From: Brachybacterium sp. FME24
GTDB taxonomy: Bacteria > Actinomycetota > Actinomycetes > Actinomycetales > Dermabacteraceae
Length of the DNA stretch: 64,000 nucleotides
Direction: 5' to 3'
Assembly (NCBI RefSeq): GCF_014897705.1
Contig: NZ_JABUXV010000019.1
Location: 21,344 to 85,343 of the forward strand
Positions within the stretch are counted from its first letter, which is position 1; every line of letters begins with the position of its first letter. The notes beneath the pieces were generated by a model. The model saw nothing but the letters and a program-made list of their open reading frames with translations. It ran no database searches and had not been told where the DNA came from. Position numbers and translations under genes: made by a program. Below, one piece after another: positions 27,401 to 34,185 of this stretch.

Positions 27401-27589
27401 GACGAGGGCTTCGGCAGCTTGGACCCGGAGACTCTCGAACGAGTCGTCGCCGAGATCGGCCGGCTCGCCGAGAACGGCCGCACCATCGGCATCGTCAGTC
27501 ACGTCGGCGAGATGAAATCCCAGATCGCCGAGCAGATCCACGTGCGCCGGCTCCCGGACCGCTCCTCGACGCTCACCATCACCGCCTGA
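24488..27589 (+). CDS. sbcC: SbcC (Rad50-like) ATPase subunit
   Basis: SMC/Rad50-type ATPase of 1033 residues that pairs with SbcD. Walker A GPTGSGKST lies at about residues 35-43. Two very long Ala/Glu/Arg-rich coiled-coil arms flank the zinc hook CPVC at residues 537-540. Near the C-terminus come the ABC signature LSGGETFFVSLALALGLAD and Walker B METLFIDEGFGSLD, followed by the His of IGIVSHVGEMK. All catalytic elements are present. The GTG start overlaps the sbcD stop. Codon use in the arms is strongly Ala-biased, normal for high-GC SbcC proteins. A small hairpin overlaps the stop codon (GGCGC-GTCA-GCGCC at 27593-27606) and may terminate transcription. Confidence 0.96.
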   Translation: MKLHHLRLTGIGPFRDTVDIDLAALSTSGMFLLEGPTGSGKSTILDAVVFALYGTVAGSDASSERIRSQFADPSTASVVDLVFETGHGIYRVRRQPQYERAKRRGSGTTKENARAILWKLDSPKLIPAALADQAGQGSGVEPVSVRLDEIGGEITRAIGLNREQFTQTVLLPQNEFARFLRAGTGERQLVLQRVFGTEIYQDIEKQLEQMRREASASVTDAKGQVDKAVSRFAEASGADDEHRAALDEHAKANRREDLVAAATEIEQALTAQATEAGTLATAASERETTARGHTEQATALRTRITRRRTLDALAARLVDQEPAAAQAQQRLTGDEAARPAAAALARAAQATQRLRALTESREELATAHRTTHPDLVDLLETAQPLPALAAAAEEATTAAGALAELAALEKQLPARGAALEKRRAEDLTLATRIASLAEQLGARPGARETLLADRATAQKTADGLGDARAALVTAAARATAAKTADRLATQVTRAEKTATEALAAAKQAADQEKSLRDRRHAGIASELALQLSTDDACPVCGSTEHPAPAQRAEDHVGPEQIEAAEQRRATADGDQSRTAQALTTVRTQRDAATKEAGGRSLAVATAAETDAKALVATAEAAATRVAGLGARIDAFDQETTTLTAQRTTLERELEGRSATLRETEAALAADTERTREARGEHETVAQRRTAQLQRAKTATSLREAQLAIEQGAARVTELETESATARQDATERLDAADLAPFADDDALTAAVLPDAERASLTTLLSDRTVNQARLTDGMAEEGIAAVDASEEAGTIAETAVATAQEALTAARAAARETGDHAARLRAAAERTTGARTALDTALAQLAALDLTAGAVMRIADLATGRSADGKNRIQLSTYVLMRRFEDVVSAANTRLAEFSDSTLELLRDTGARGAKKTGLDLLVIDHRTDQRRLPETLSGGETFFVSLALALGLADIVTAEAGGVQMETLFIDEGFGSLDPETLERVVAEIGRLAENGRTIGIVSHVGEMKSQIAEQIHVRRLPDRSSTLTITA

Positions 27590-27642
27590 GACGGCGCGTC
27601 AGCGCCTCACGAGATACCTCGAGGCTCAGGATCTCCCGTGAC

Positions 27643-28287
27643 CTACGAGTCGTCGCCCCGCCAGAGATCGGCATGGTCCTCCAGCGGCCGCTCGTGCACG
27701 AACAGCGGCACCCTCCACCGCGTGAGCAGCGGAGCGACCAGCGCGCCGAGCAGCGCGCCGAGAGAGTTGGCGAACACGTCATCGATGTCCGCGATCCGCA
27801 CCCCGCACGGATACAGCCCCCACGCTCCCGTGTACTGCGTGGCCTCGATCAGCACCGAGAGCATCACCCCGATCGCGAGTGCCGTGGTCGCGTCCAGCCG
27901 GAACACCCCGCGCAGCACTGCCCCCAACGGCATGAACAACGCGATGTTCGAGACCAGCTGCAGCACCGGCCAGCTCACCAACAGGCCCAGACCACGCGTG
28001 CCCTCCGCGCGCACCGCAAGGATCTCCGCGATCGAGTTGAAGGGGTAAGGCCGCAGCTCACCGCCCACGCGGGCGCGGCAGGTCTCCGCGACCTCATAGG
28101 CGGGTGCGACGGTCAGCCCCGCCAGGGTCATCGTGTACACGCAGATGACCAGCACGCCGACCAGCCGCAGCGGTCGCACGCGCCCGAACCGTCGGCGCTG
28201 CAGCAGCACGGCCGGGAGCGCGATCACCGCGAAGACCCCCAGGCCGCCCGCAATGCCCGCCAGGGCCAGACGCACGAACTCGCTCAC
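27643..28287 (-). CDS. VanZ-like family membrane protein
   Basis: Integral membrane protein of 214 residues with about five segments. The diagnostic VanZ region is SVLIEATQYTGAWGLYPCGVRIADIDDVFANSLGALLGALVAP (about residues 143-185), with the acidic IEATQ and ADIDD motifs facing the membrane surface; NIALFMPLGAVLRG precedes it. VanZ itself gives low-level teicoplanin resistance, but most homologues have no known role, and glycopeptide resistance should not be inferred. No van cluster is present. It converges on sbcC (53-base gap) and appears to be a single gene. Confidence 0.9.
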   Translation of the reverse strand: MSEFVRLALAGIAGGLGVFAVIALPAVLLQRRRFGRVRPLRLVGVLVICVYTMTLAGLTVAPAYEVAETCRARVGGELRPYPFNSIAEILAVRAEGTRGLGLLVSWPVLQLVSNIALFMPLGAVLRGVFRLDATTALAIGVMLSVLIEATQYTGAWGLYPCGVRIADIDDVFANSLGALLGALVAPLLTRWRVPLFVHERPLEDHADLWRGDDS

Positions 28288-28335
28288 GCCGGGAACGGTA
28301 CGGCGCGGCGCTGTACGAGACCAGAGGGGTCGTGC

Positions 28336-28827
28336 TCAGCGGCGCGGCGTCGGCCGAGAAGCGGGCGCCGCGCTCGCAGCGGGACGCTGGCTCTTGAGCA
28401 CCTTCATCGCGAAGCGCGAGGAGATCTTGGAGACTCCCGCGATGGTGATGATCTCCTCGGTCAGGAAGTGCTCGTAGGCCGCGAGGTCGGCCACGGCGAC
28501 CCGTACGAAGTAGTCGGGGGCGCCGAACAGCCGATACAGCTCGACGACCTCGTCGAACCCGGCCACAGTGGTTTCGAAATGCTCGATGGTGCGCTTGTCG
28601 TATGCGGACATCTCCACGTCCAGGATCACCTCGAAGGCCTGACCGAGCGCCGCCGGGTCCACCTGCGCGGCGTATCCGAGGATCATTCCCTCGGCCTCCA
28701 GGCGCTGCACTCGTCGCAGGCAGGGGCCCGGGGTCAGATGCACTCGCTCCGCCAGGGCGACGTTCGAGAGGCGCCCATCTTCGCGGAGATGGTCGATGAT
28801 TGCGCGATCCACCACATCCAGGTCCAT
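28336..28827 (-). CDS. Lrp/AsnC-family regulator
   Basis: DNA-binding regulator of 163 residues. Residues 1-60 hold the winged HTH (MDLDVVDRAIIDHLREDGRLSNVALAERVHLTPGPCLRRVQRLEAEGMILGYAA), and residues 65-145 hold the RAM/ACT-like effector domain (FEVILDVEMSAYDKRTIEHFE, LFGAPDYFVRVAVADLAAYEHFLTEEI). ATG 28827 is used: TACACT lies 7 bases upstream and no ribosome-binding site is visible, so translation is probably leaderless; a longer start would add unrelated residues. It is divergent from azlCD, the classical position for an Lrp-type regulator of branched-chain amino acid export (as AzlB in Bacillus), so leucine, isoleucine or valine is the likely effector. Confidence 0.93.
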   Translation of the reverse strand: MDLDVVDRAIIDHLREDGRLSNVALAERVHLTPGPCLRRVQRLEAEGMILGYAAQVDPAALGQAFEVILDVEMSAYDKRTIEHFETTVAGFDEVVELYRLFGAPDYFVRVAVADLAAYEHFLTEEIITIAGVSKISSRFAMKVLKSQRPAASAAPASRPTPRR

Positions 28828-28901
28828 ATATTGCAGTGTACGGGGAGGATGCACGGAAGTCCGCAATCGCGAGGCGGCGATCTGCTGGGATGATTGCTGG
28901 T

Positions 28902-29903
28902 GTGACAGATCTGTGGAGCGATCAGCGCTCGAGCAACGCCCCTGGGCTCGACCTGTTCGACCAGCCCGGGCAGAGCGACCAGCCCGGCCACGGCGACGAG
29001 CCCGGCCGGTTCGACCAGCCCGGGCGCGGCGACGAGTTCAGCTCCTGGGAATCTCCCGGCGGCGAGCCCGCGGCCTGCGCGGAGGTCGACTCCGAGACCG
29101 CGCTCGCCTCCCCGGCGGCGCTCGCGACTCCACCGGCCGCGTCGGCGACCGCACCAGCCGCGCTGGTCGCTCCACCAGTCATGCCGGCGGCACCGTCGGC
29201 CGAGCCCGTCGCCCCGAGTCGGCGCCATGAGATCGCCACCGGTATCCGGCTCTCCTTCGCGGCAGGGCTGGGCATGTTCCCCATCGGGGTGGCGTTCGGC
29301 CTGCTCGTGGTGCAGAGCGGTCTTCCGTGGTGGGTCGCGCCGGGCTTGTCGATCTTCCTGTTCGCCGGATCGGTCGAGCTGCTGCTGGTGGGCCTGATGG
29401 TGGTCGGAACCCCGCTGGCGACCATCGCCCTGACCACCCTGCTGGTCAATTTCCGCCACGTCTTCTACGCGTTCTCCTTCCCGTTGCGCGTGGTGCGCCA
29501 CCCCCTCGCGCGCCTGTACTCGGTCTACGCCCTGATCGACGAGGCCTACGCCGTCTCCGCCGCGCGGCCCGGCACCTGGACCGGTCCCCGTCTGGTCGCG
29601 ATGCAGATGGCGTTCCAGAGCTACTGGGTGGGCGGCGGGTTGGTCGGCGTCGCGATCGCCTCCTTCCTGCCCGGACAGATCGAGGGCCTCGACTTCGCGC
29701 TGTGCGCCCTGTTCATCACCCTCACCCTCGACGCCTGTCGGTCCCGCCGCGAGATCCCCTCGCTGCTGCTCGCCGCCCTCGCCTTCAGCCTCGCCCTGCT
29801 GCTGGTCCCGGGATCGGCGTTGTTCGCAGGGCTGCTCGGCTTCCTGGCACTGCTCGTCGCGCGCTTCCTGTTCATCTCCCGCAGGGAGCCAGCCGATGCC
29901 TGA
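28902..29903 (+). CDS. azlC: AzlC-family branched-chain amino acid exporter, large subunit
   Basis: Membrane protein of 333 residues from GTG 28902. The first ~105 residues are a polar extension with repeated DQPG/DEPG units followed by an Ala/Pro-rich stretch, not seen in typical AzlC proteins of about 230 residues. The AzlC core follows: GIRLSFAAGLGMFPIGVAFGLLVVQSG, LSIFLFAGSVELLLVGLM, and LLVNFRHVFYAFSFPL, the family signature. ATG 28890 is also in frame, but the -10-like GATGAT overlaps it and ends 7 bases before GTG 28902. AzlC with AzlD forms a complex exporting branched-chain amino acids. Its 3' end overlaps azlD by eight bases. Confidence 0.92.
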   Translation: MTDLWSDQRSSNAPGLDLFDQPGQSDQPGHGDEPGRFDQPGRGDEFSSWESPGGEPAACAEVDSETALASPAALATPPAASATAPAALVAPPVMPAAPSAEPVAPSRRHEIATGIRLSFAAGLGMFPIGVAFGLLVVQSGLPWWVAPGLSIFLFAGSVELLLVGLMVVGTPLATIALTTLLVNFRHVFYAFSFPLRVVRHPLARLYSVYALIDEAYAVSAARPGTWTGPRLVAMQMAFQSYWVGGGLVGVAIASFLPGQIEGLDFALCALFITLTLDACRSRREIPSLLLAALAFSLALLLVPGSALFAGLLGFLALLVARFLFISRREPADA

Positions 29904-30222
29904 GACCTGGTACTTCCTGGCCGTCATGGTGATCGGGCTCGGGATCTCCTTCGCCCTGCGCGCGGTCCCCTTCGTGATCCTGCAGCCCTTGCGGGACTCC
30001 CGCTTCGTGGCTGCGATGGCGCTGTGGATGCCGGTCGGGATCCTCGCGATCCTCACGGTCTCGACCCTGCGCACCTCGATCGACGCTGATCCCGGGCGGA
30101 TCGTCCCTGCCCTGGTGGCGACCGTCGTGACCATCGCTGCGCATCTCCTCGGCGGGCGGCGCACCCTGCTCAGCGTGGGACTGGGCACCTTCACCTTCGT
30201 CGTGATGGTCAACCTGCTCTGA
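29896..30222 (+). CDS. azlD: AzlD-family branched-chain amino acid exporter, small subunit
   Basis: Small membrane protein of 108 residues with three to four hydrophobic segments: WYFLAVMVIGLGISFALRAVPFVIL, FVAAMALWMPVGILAILTVSTL and PALVATVVTIAAHLLGGRRTLLSVGLGTFTFVVMVNLL. The SFALRAVPF and MPVGILAIL stretches are typical AzlD signatures. It overlaps azlC by eight bases and is required with it for export in characterised systems. Regulation is probably by the divergent Lrp-type protein at 28336. Confidence 0.92.
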   Translation: MPETWYFLAVMVIGLGISFALRAVPFVILQPLRDSRFVAAMALWMPVGILAILTVSTLRTSIDADPGRIVPALVATVVTIAAHLLGGRRTLLSVGLGTFTFVVMVNLL

Positions 30223-30336
30223 GGAGTGAGATCCCCCAGCGCCGCTGACCAGCGCCGTTGACCACTGCGCCAGCGGTCACCGTGCGGCCGGGTATGCGCA
30301 TTAGGCTCATCGGGTCCCCGACGCAGGAGAGATCTC

Positions 30337-31329
30337 ATGACGATGCCCACCGGCTCCCACCGGCCGACCTTCTCCACCCCACGGGCCGTGCCCGGGTCGC
30401 GGATCGCCGGGACCGGCCACTATCGTCCCGACCGGATCCTGACCAATCACGACCTCGAGCAGATGGTCGAGACCAGCGATGCCTGGATCCGCCAGCGCAC
30501 CGGCATCGAATCCCGACGCCTGGCCCGGGAGGACGAGACGGTCGCCGAGATGGCGACCGCCGCCGCCCGCGCCGCCCTCGTCGACGCCGAGGTGGACCCT
30601 GCCGAGATCACCCAGGTCATCGTGGCGACCTGCTCCAACGAAGAGCGGTCCCCGAGTACGGCAGGTCGTGTCGCGCAGGCTCTCGGCCTCGACGGTCCCG
30701 CCTCCTTCGACGTCGGCGCGGCCTGCTCCGGGTTCAGCCACGCGCTCGCCGTGGCCGATCAGTCGATCCGCGCCGGCGCCTCCACCACGAGCCTCGTGAT
30801 CGGGGCGGAGAAGCTCTCCGCCTTCACGGACTACACCGACCGCACCACCTGCATCCTCACGGCGGACGGGGCCGGCGCCGTGGTGCTGCGCGCGACCGAC
30901 GAGCCCGCGGTGTCCCCGGTCATGTGGGGGACGGTCCCCGATCTTGCCGATGCCGTGACGATCAGCCCGCCGCAGACCTGCTTCTCCCAGGAAGGGCGAC
31001 AGGTGCTGGGGTGGGCGCTGCGAGAAGCCCCCGGCATCGCCCGAGGGATCGTGGAATCCGCCGGGCTGACGATGTCCGACATCGACGTCTTCATCCCGCA
31101 CCAGGCGAATCTGCGGATGATCGAACCGCTCGCCCAGGCGCTGGAGCTGCGCCCCGATGCCGTCGTCGCCGACGACGTCATCACCTCCGGCAACACCTCG
31201 GCCGCCACGATTCCGCTGGCGATCTCCCGGCTGCGGGAGGCGGGCCGGGTCCCGTCCGGGGCGATCGCCCTGATGATCGGATTCGGCGGTGGCTTCTCCT
31301 GGGCCGGACAGGTGGCTCGCCTGCCCTGA
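30337..31329 (+). CDS. fabH: Beta-ketoacyl-ACP synthase III
   Basis: Condensing enzyme (330 residues) that starts fatty acid synthesis by joining an acyl-CoA primer with malonyl-ACP. Catalytic Cys130 lies in DVGAACSGFSHAL; the His and Asn of the triad are in IPHQANLRMIEPL and SGNTSAATIPLA; SDAWIRQRTGIESRR near residue 50 is the CoA-binding N-terminal motif; GFGGGFSWAGQV is the C-terminal signature. ATG 30337 has a GGAGAG site 9 bases upstream. The remaining fatty-acid synthesis genes are not nearby, so it is a lone copy. Actinobacterial FabH often uses branched primers derived from Val, Leu and Ile, which fits its place beside azlCD, although this link is inference. Confidence 0.95.
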   Translation: MTMPTGSHRPTFSTPRAVPGSRIAGTGHYRPDRILTNHDLEQMVETSDAWIRQRTGIESRRLAREDETVAEMATAAARAALVDAEVDPAEITQVIVATCSNEERSPSTAGRVAQALGLDGPASFDVGAACSGFSHALAVADQSIRAGASTTSLVIGAEKLSAFTDYTDRTTCILTADGAGAVVLRATDEPAVSPVMWGTVPDLADAVTISPPQTCFSQEGRQVLGWALREAPGIARGIVESAGLTMSDIDVFIPHQANLRMIEPLAQALELRPDAVVADDVITSGNTSAATIPLAISRLREAGRVPSGAIALMIGFGGGFSWAGQVARLP

Positions 31330-31456
31330 GGAGTGCGTGGATGGTCGACGTCGACCCGCCGCCGGTGTGATGCGCCGATAGGATGGGCCAGGCTCGGCAC
31401 GGCGCTTTCCCGTCGGTCGATCGCGCCCCCGCATCCCTGCTTCTCCCGGAGGACCC

Positions 31457-31966
31457 GTGGACTCCCTCACCGTCCAGATCATCGTGACCGTCCTGGTCGG
31501 TCTGGCCTACATCGTCGGCCTCGTCGGGATCATCGTCCCGGTGCTCCCGGGCACCATCACCCTGGTCATCGCCACCCTGATCTGGGCGATCGTGATCGGC
31601 GGCTGGCCCGCCTGGATCGCGTTCGCCATCGTCCTGGTGCTCGGCGCCATCGGCATGACCACCAGCTACGTCCTGACCGGGCGGAAGCTGAATCGCGCCG
31701 ACGTGCCGATGTGGCCGATCTACGTCGGCATCGCCGCCGGCATCATCGGCATCTTCGTGATCCCGTTCCTGGGCCTGCCGATCGGTTTCGTGCTCGGCCT
31801 GTGCATCGCCGAGGCGCTGCGCCAGAAGGACCTGAAGAAGGGCCTGAACTCCGCCTGGATCGCGATGAAGGCGCTCGGCCTGGGCATCATCATCGAGTTC
31901 TCCCTGGCGATGCTGTCCACGATCACCTTCGCGATCGCGGTCGTCGTCCACTTCGTGACCGTATGA
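31457..31966 (+). CDS. DUF456-family membrane protein
   Basis: Membrane protein of 169 residues with four to five segments. VGLAYIVGLVGIIVPVLPGTITLVIATLIWAI carries the VPVLPG motif typical of DUF456, and FLGLPIGFVLGLCIAEALRQKDLKKGLNSAW is the second conserved region. No molecular function is known for the family. The GTG start has GGAGGA seven bases upstream. It overlaps the following ABC exporter gene by four bases, so all three genes 31457-36074 form one operon, which suggests a role connected with that exporter. Confidence 0.88.
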   Translation: MDSLTVQIIVTVLVGLAYIVGLVGIIVPVLPGTITLVIATLIWAIVIGGWPAWIAFAIVLVLGAIGMTTSYVLTGRKLNRADVPMWPIYVGIAAGIIGIFVIPFLGLPIGFVLGLCIAEALRQKDLKKGLNSAWIAMKALGLGIIIEFSLAMLSTITFAIAVVVHFVTV

Positions 31967-34185
31967 CCACGCCCGCCACGCGCGCGGCCGCGAACCTCGA
32001 ACGCGACCATCCCGCCGTGCTGGTCCCTGGCCTGAAGCGACTGCTCAAGGGCTCCTGGGAGCAGCGCACCTGGTTCTCCCTCGCCGTGCTCGGCGCCGTC
32101 GCCTTCGCCCTGCTGCAGATCGCGACCTCCGCGATCATCGGCCGCGTCACCGAAGACGTCGTCGTGCCCTCCTTCGCCACTGGTGAACCGGAGCTCGGCG
32201 TCGTGATCGCCGGCGGTCTAGCGATCCTGGGCATCGCCGTGGCCCGCGCGGTCACCGTGATGGCGCGTCGCATCTTCGCGGCCGCCGCCCAGTTCGACCT
32301 GTTCCGCCTCTACCGCGAACGCCTGACCACGGTGTACGCGAAGGTCCCGCTGCTGTGGCACCGCCGCCAGTCCACCGGAACGCTGCTCAGCTCGGTGTAC
32401 TCCGACGTCGAAGCCACCTTCTTCGCGATGGCGCCGTTCCCCTTCGCCCTGTCCACCATCGTGATGCTCGTGTACGCGACGATCGTCGTGGCCCGCATCG
32501 ACCCCGTGATCCTGCTGATCATGGTCGCCCTGATCGTGCTGCTGATCGTGCTGAACGTGCTCCTGCAGCGCTTCGCGACCCCGATCGCCGTGCGCTCCCA
32601 GCAGCTGCGCGCCGAGGTCGCCGAGATCGCCCATGAATCCTTCGACGGCGCGAACGTCGTGAAGTCCCTGGGCCGCGAGGACATCGAGGTGCGCCGGTTC
32701 GACACCGCGGCCGACTCCCTGCGGACCACCGGTATCCGGATGGGCTATGTGCGCGGCTGGTTCGACCCCGCGATCGATGCCCTTCCCAACCTCGGCATCC
32801 TCGCAGTCGCGGTGCTGGGCGCCTGGCGCATCGGCGAGGGCCACCTGACCACCGGCCAGCTCGTCGAGGTGTCCTACCTGTTCACCCTGATGTCCCTGCC
32901 GATCCGCTCCTTCGGCTGGGTGCTGGGCGACCTCTCGCGCACCGTCGTCGGCGGCGGTCGCGTGCAGCAGATCCTCGACGTCACCGAGCAGCGCACCTAT
33001 GGTCCCGACCCTCTGCCCGAGGGGCCCGGCGTGCTCGCCTTCGACGACGTCGCCTTCGTCTATCGCGACGATCCCTCCCAGGTGATCCTCGGCCGCGGCT
33101 CCCGCTCCGAGGATCAGATCCTGCGCACCAGCGCCGCGCTGCACGACGTCAGCCTGCACGCGGACCCGGACGCCGGCACCCGCGTGCTCGCTATCGTCGG
33201 CGCCACCGGCTCCGGCAAGTCCACCCTGGCCCTGCTCGCCGCGGGCCTGATCGAGCCCAGCGCCGGCCGCATCCGTCTCGACGGCGCCGACCTGCACTCC
33301 CTCACGGTCGACGCGCTCACCGAGGACGTCGCCCTGGTGCTGCAGCAGGCCTTCGTGTTCGACGCGACCGTGCGCGAGAACGTCACCCTCGGCGAGGACA
33401 TCGACGAGACCACCCTGCGCTGGGCGCTGCGCGTGGCCCAGGCGGAGAGCTTCGTCGACAACCTGCCCGACGGGCTCGAGACGGAACTGGGGGAGCGCGG
33501 CGGGTCCCTGTCCGGTGGCCAGCGACAGCGCATCGCACTGGCCCGGGCGCTGGCCCGACGGCCGCGCCTGCTGATCCTCGACGACGCCACCTCCGCCTGC
33601 GACCCCAGCGTCGAACTCGCGATCCTCGACGGCATCCGCCGCGAGATGACCACCTCGACGCTGCTGCTGATCGCGTACCGCAAGTCGACCATCTCGCTCG
33701 CGGACCAGGTCGTGTTCCTCGACCATGGCCGGGTGGCTGCGGCCGGCACCCACGAGGACCTGCGCTCCGACAGCGAGGGCTACCGTGCTCTGGTCGACGC
33801 GTACGACGAAGCCGCGATCTCCCACAACCTGCTGGAGTCCGCGGGACCGCAGCCCAGCGACGGCCCGGACCCGAGCATCGCGGTGGACGCCCAGCGTGCA
33901 CGCACCGTCACCGACGCCGTCGAGCGGCACGGGGAGGGGCGCTACCGCCGGGAGGACGTCACGGCAGATAGCGAGTGCGACAGCGAGCCGCCGGCGACCA
34001 CCGGTGCCCTGTTCACCGTGGACCCGCTCGCCGAGACGGGCGGGACCGCAGAATCGGGCCCCTCCGCAGACGACCCCGCCCCGTCGGCCGGCCCCGCTCT
34101 ACCGGCCGACCTCGCTCTGCCGGCCGAGGAGCCCGCCCCGTCGGCCGACGACCCCGCCCCGATCGATGAAGAGGCAGGCCGATGA
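31963..34185 (+). CDS. ABC exporter half-transporter with degenerate ATPase site (subunit 1)
   Basis: Fused membrane and ATPase protein (740 residues), one half of a heterodimeric exporter. Six membrane helices (about 40-335) are followed by an ATPase domain: Walker A GATGSGKST (~412), Q-loop LQQAFVF, signature LSGGQRQR and Walker B LLILDDAT (~537), where the catalytic Glu is replaced by Asp. The switch histidine is replaced too: IAYRKST instead of IAHRLST. The D-loop reads SACD, not SALD. In this class one composite ATP site is non-hydrolytic, and this subunit supplies its Walker side; the partner at 34182 has the changed signature. A ~110-residue Asp/Pro/Ala-rich tail follows. ATG overlaps the DUF456 stop. 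Substrate unknown. Confidence 0.93.
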   Translation: MTTPATRAAANLERDHPAVLVPGLKRLLKGSWEQRTWFSLAVLGAVAFALLQIATSAIIGRVTEDVVVPSFATGEPELGVVIAGGLAILGIAVARAVTVMARRIFAAAAQFDLFRLYRERLTTVYAKVPLLWHRRQSTGTLLSSVYSDVEATFFAMAPFPFALSTIVMLVYATIVVARIDPVILLIMVALIVLLIVLNVLLQRFATPIAVRSQQLRAEVAEIAHESFDGANVVKSLGREDIEVRRFDTAADSLRTTGIRMGYVRGWFDPAIDALPNLGILAVAVLGAWRIGEGHLTTGQLVEVSYLFTLMSLPIRSFGWVLGDLSRTVVGGGRVQQILDVTEQRTYGPDPLPEGPGVLAFDDVAFVYRDDPSQVILGRGSRSEDQILRTSAALHDVSLHADPDAGTRVLAIVGATGSGKSTLALLAAGLIEPSAGRIRLDGADLHSLTVDALTEDVALVLQQAFVFDATVRENVTLGEDIDETTLRWALRVAQAESFVDNLPDGLETELGERGGSLSGGQRQRIALARALARRPRLLILDDATSACDPSVELAILDGIRREMTTSTLLLIAYRKSTISLADQVVFLDHGRVAAAGTHEDLRSDSEGYRALVDAYDEAAISHNLLESAGPQPSDGPDPSIAVDAQRARTVTDAVERHGEGRYRREDVTADSECDSEPPATTGALFTVDPLAETGGTAESGPSADDPAPSAGPALPADLALPAEEPAPSADDPAPIDEEAGR

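Noticed and set aside
27643..28287. Glycopeptide resistance gene
   Set aside because: VanZ-like family membership alone does not imply resistance, and no other van genes are present.
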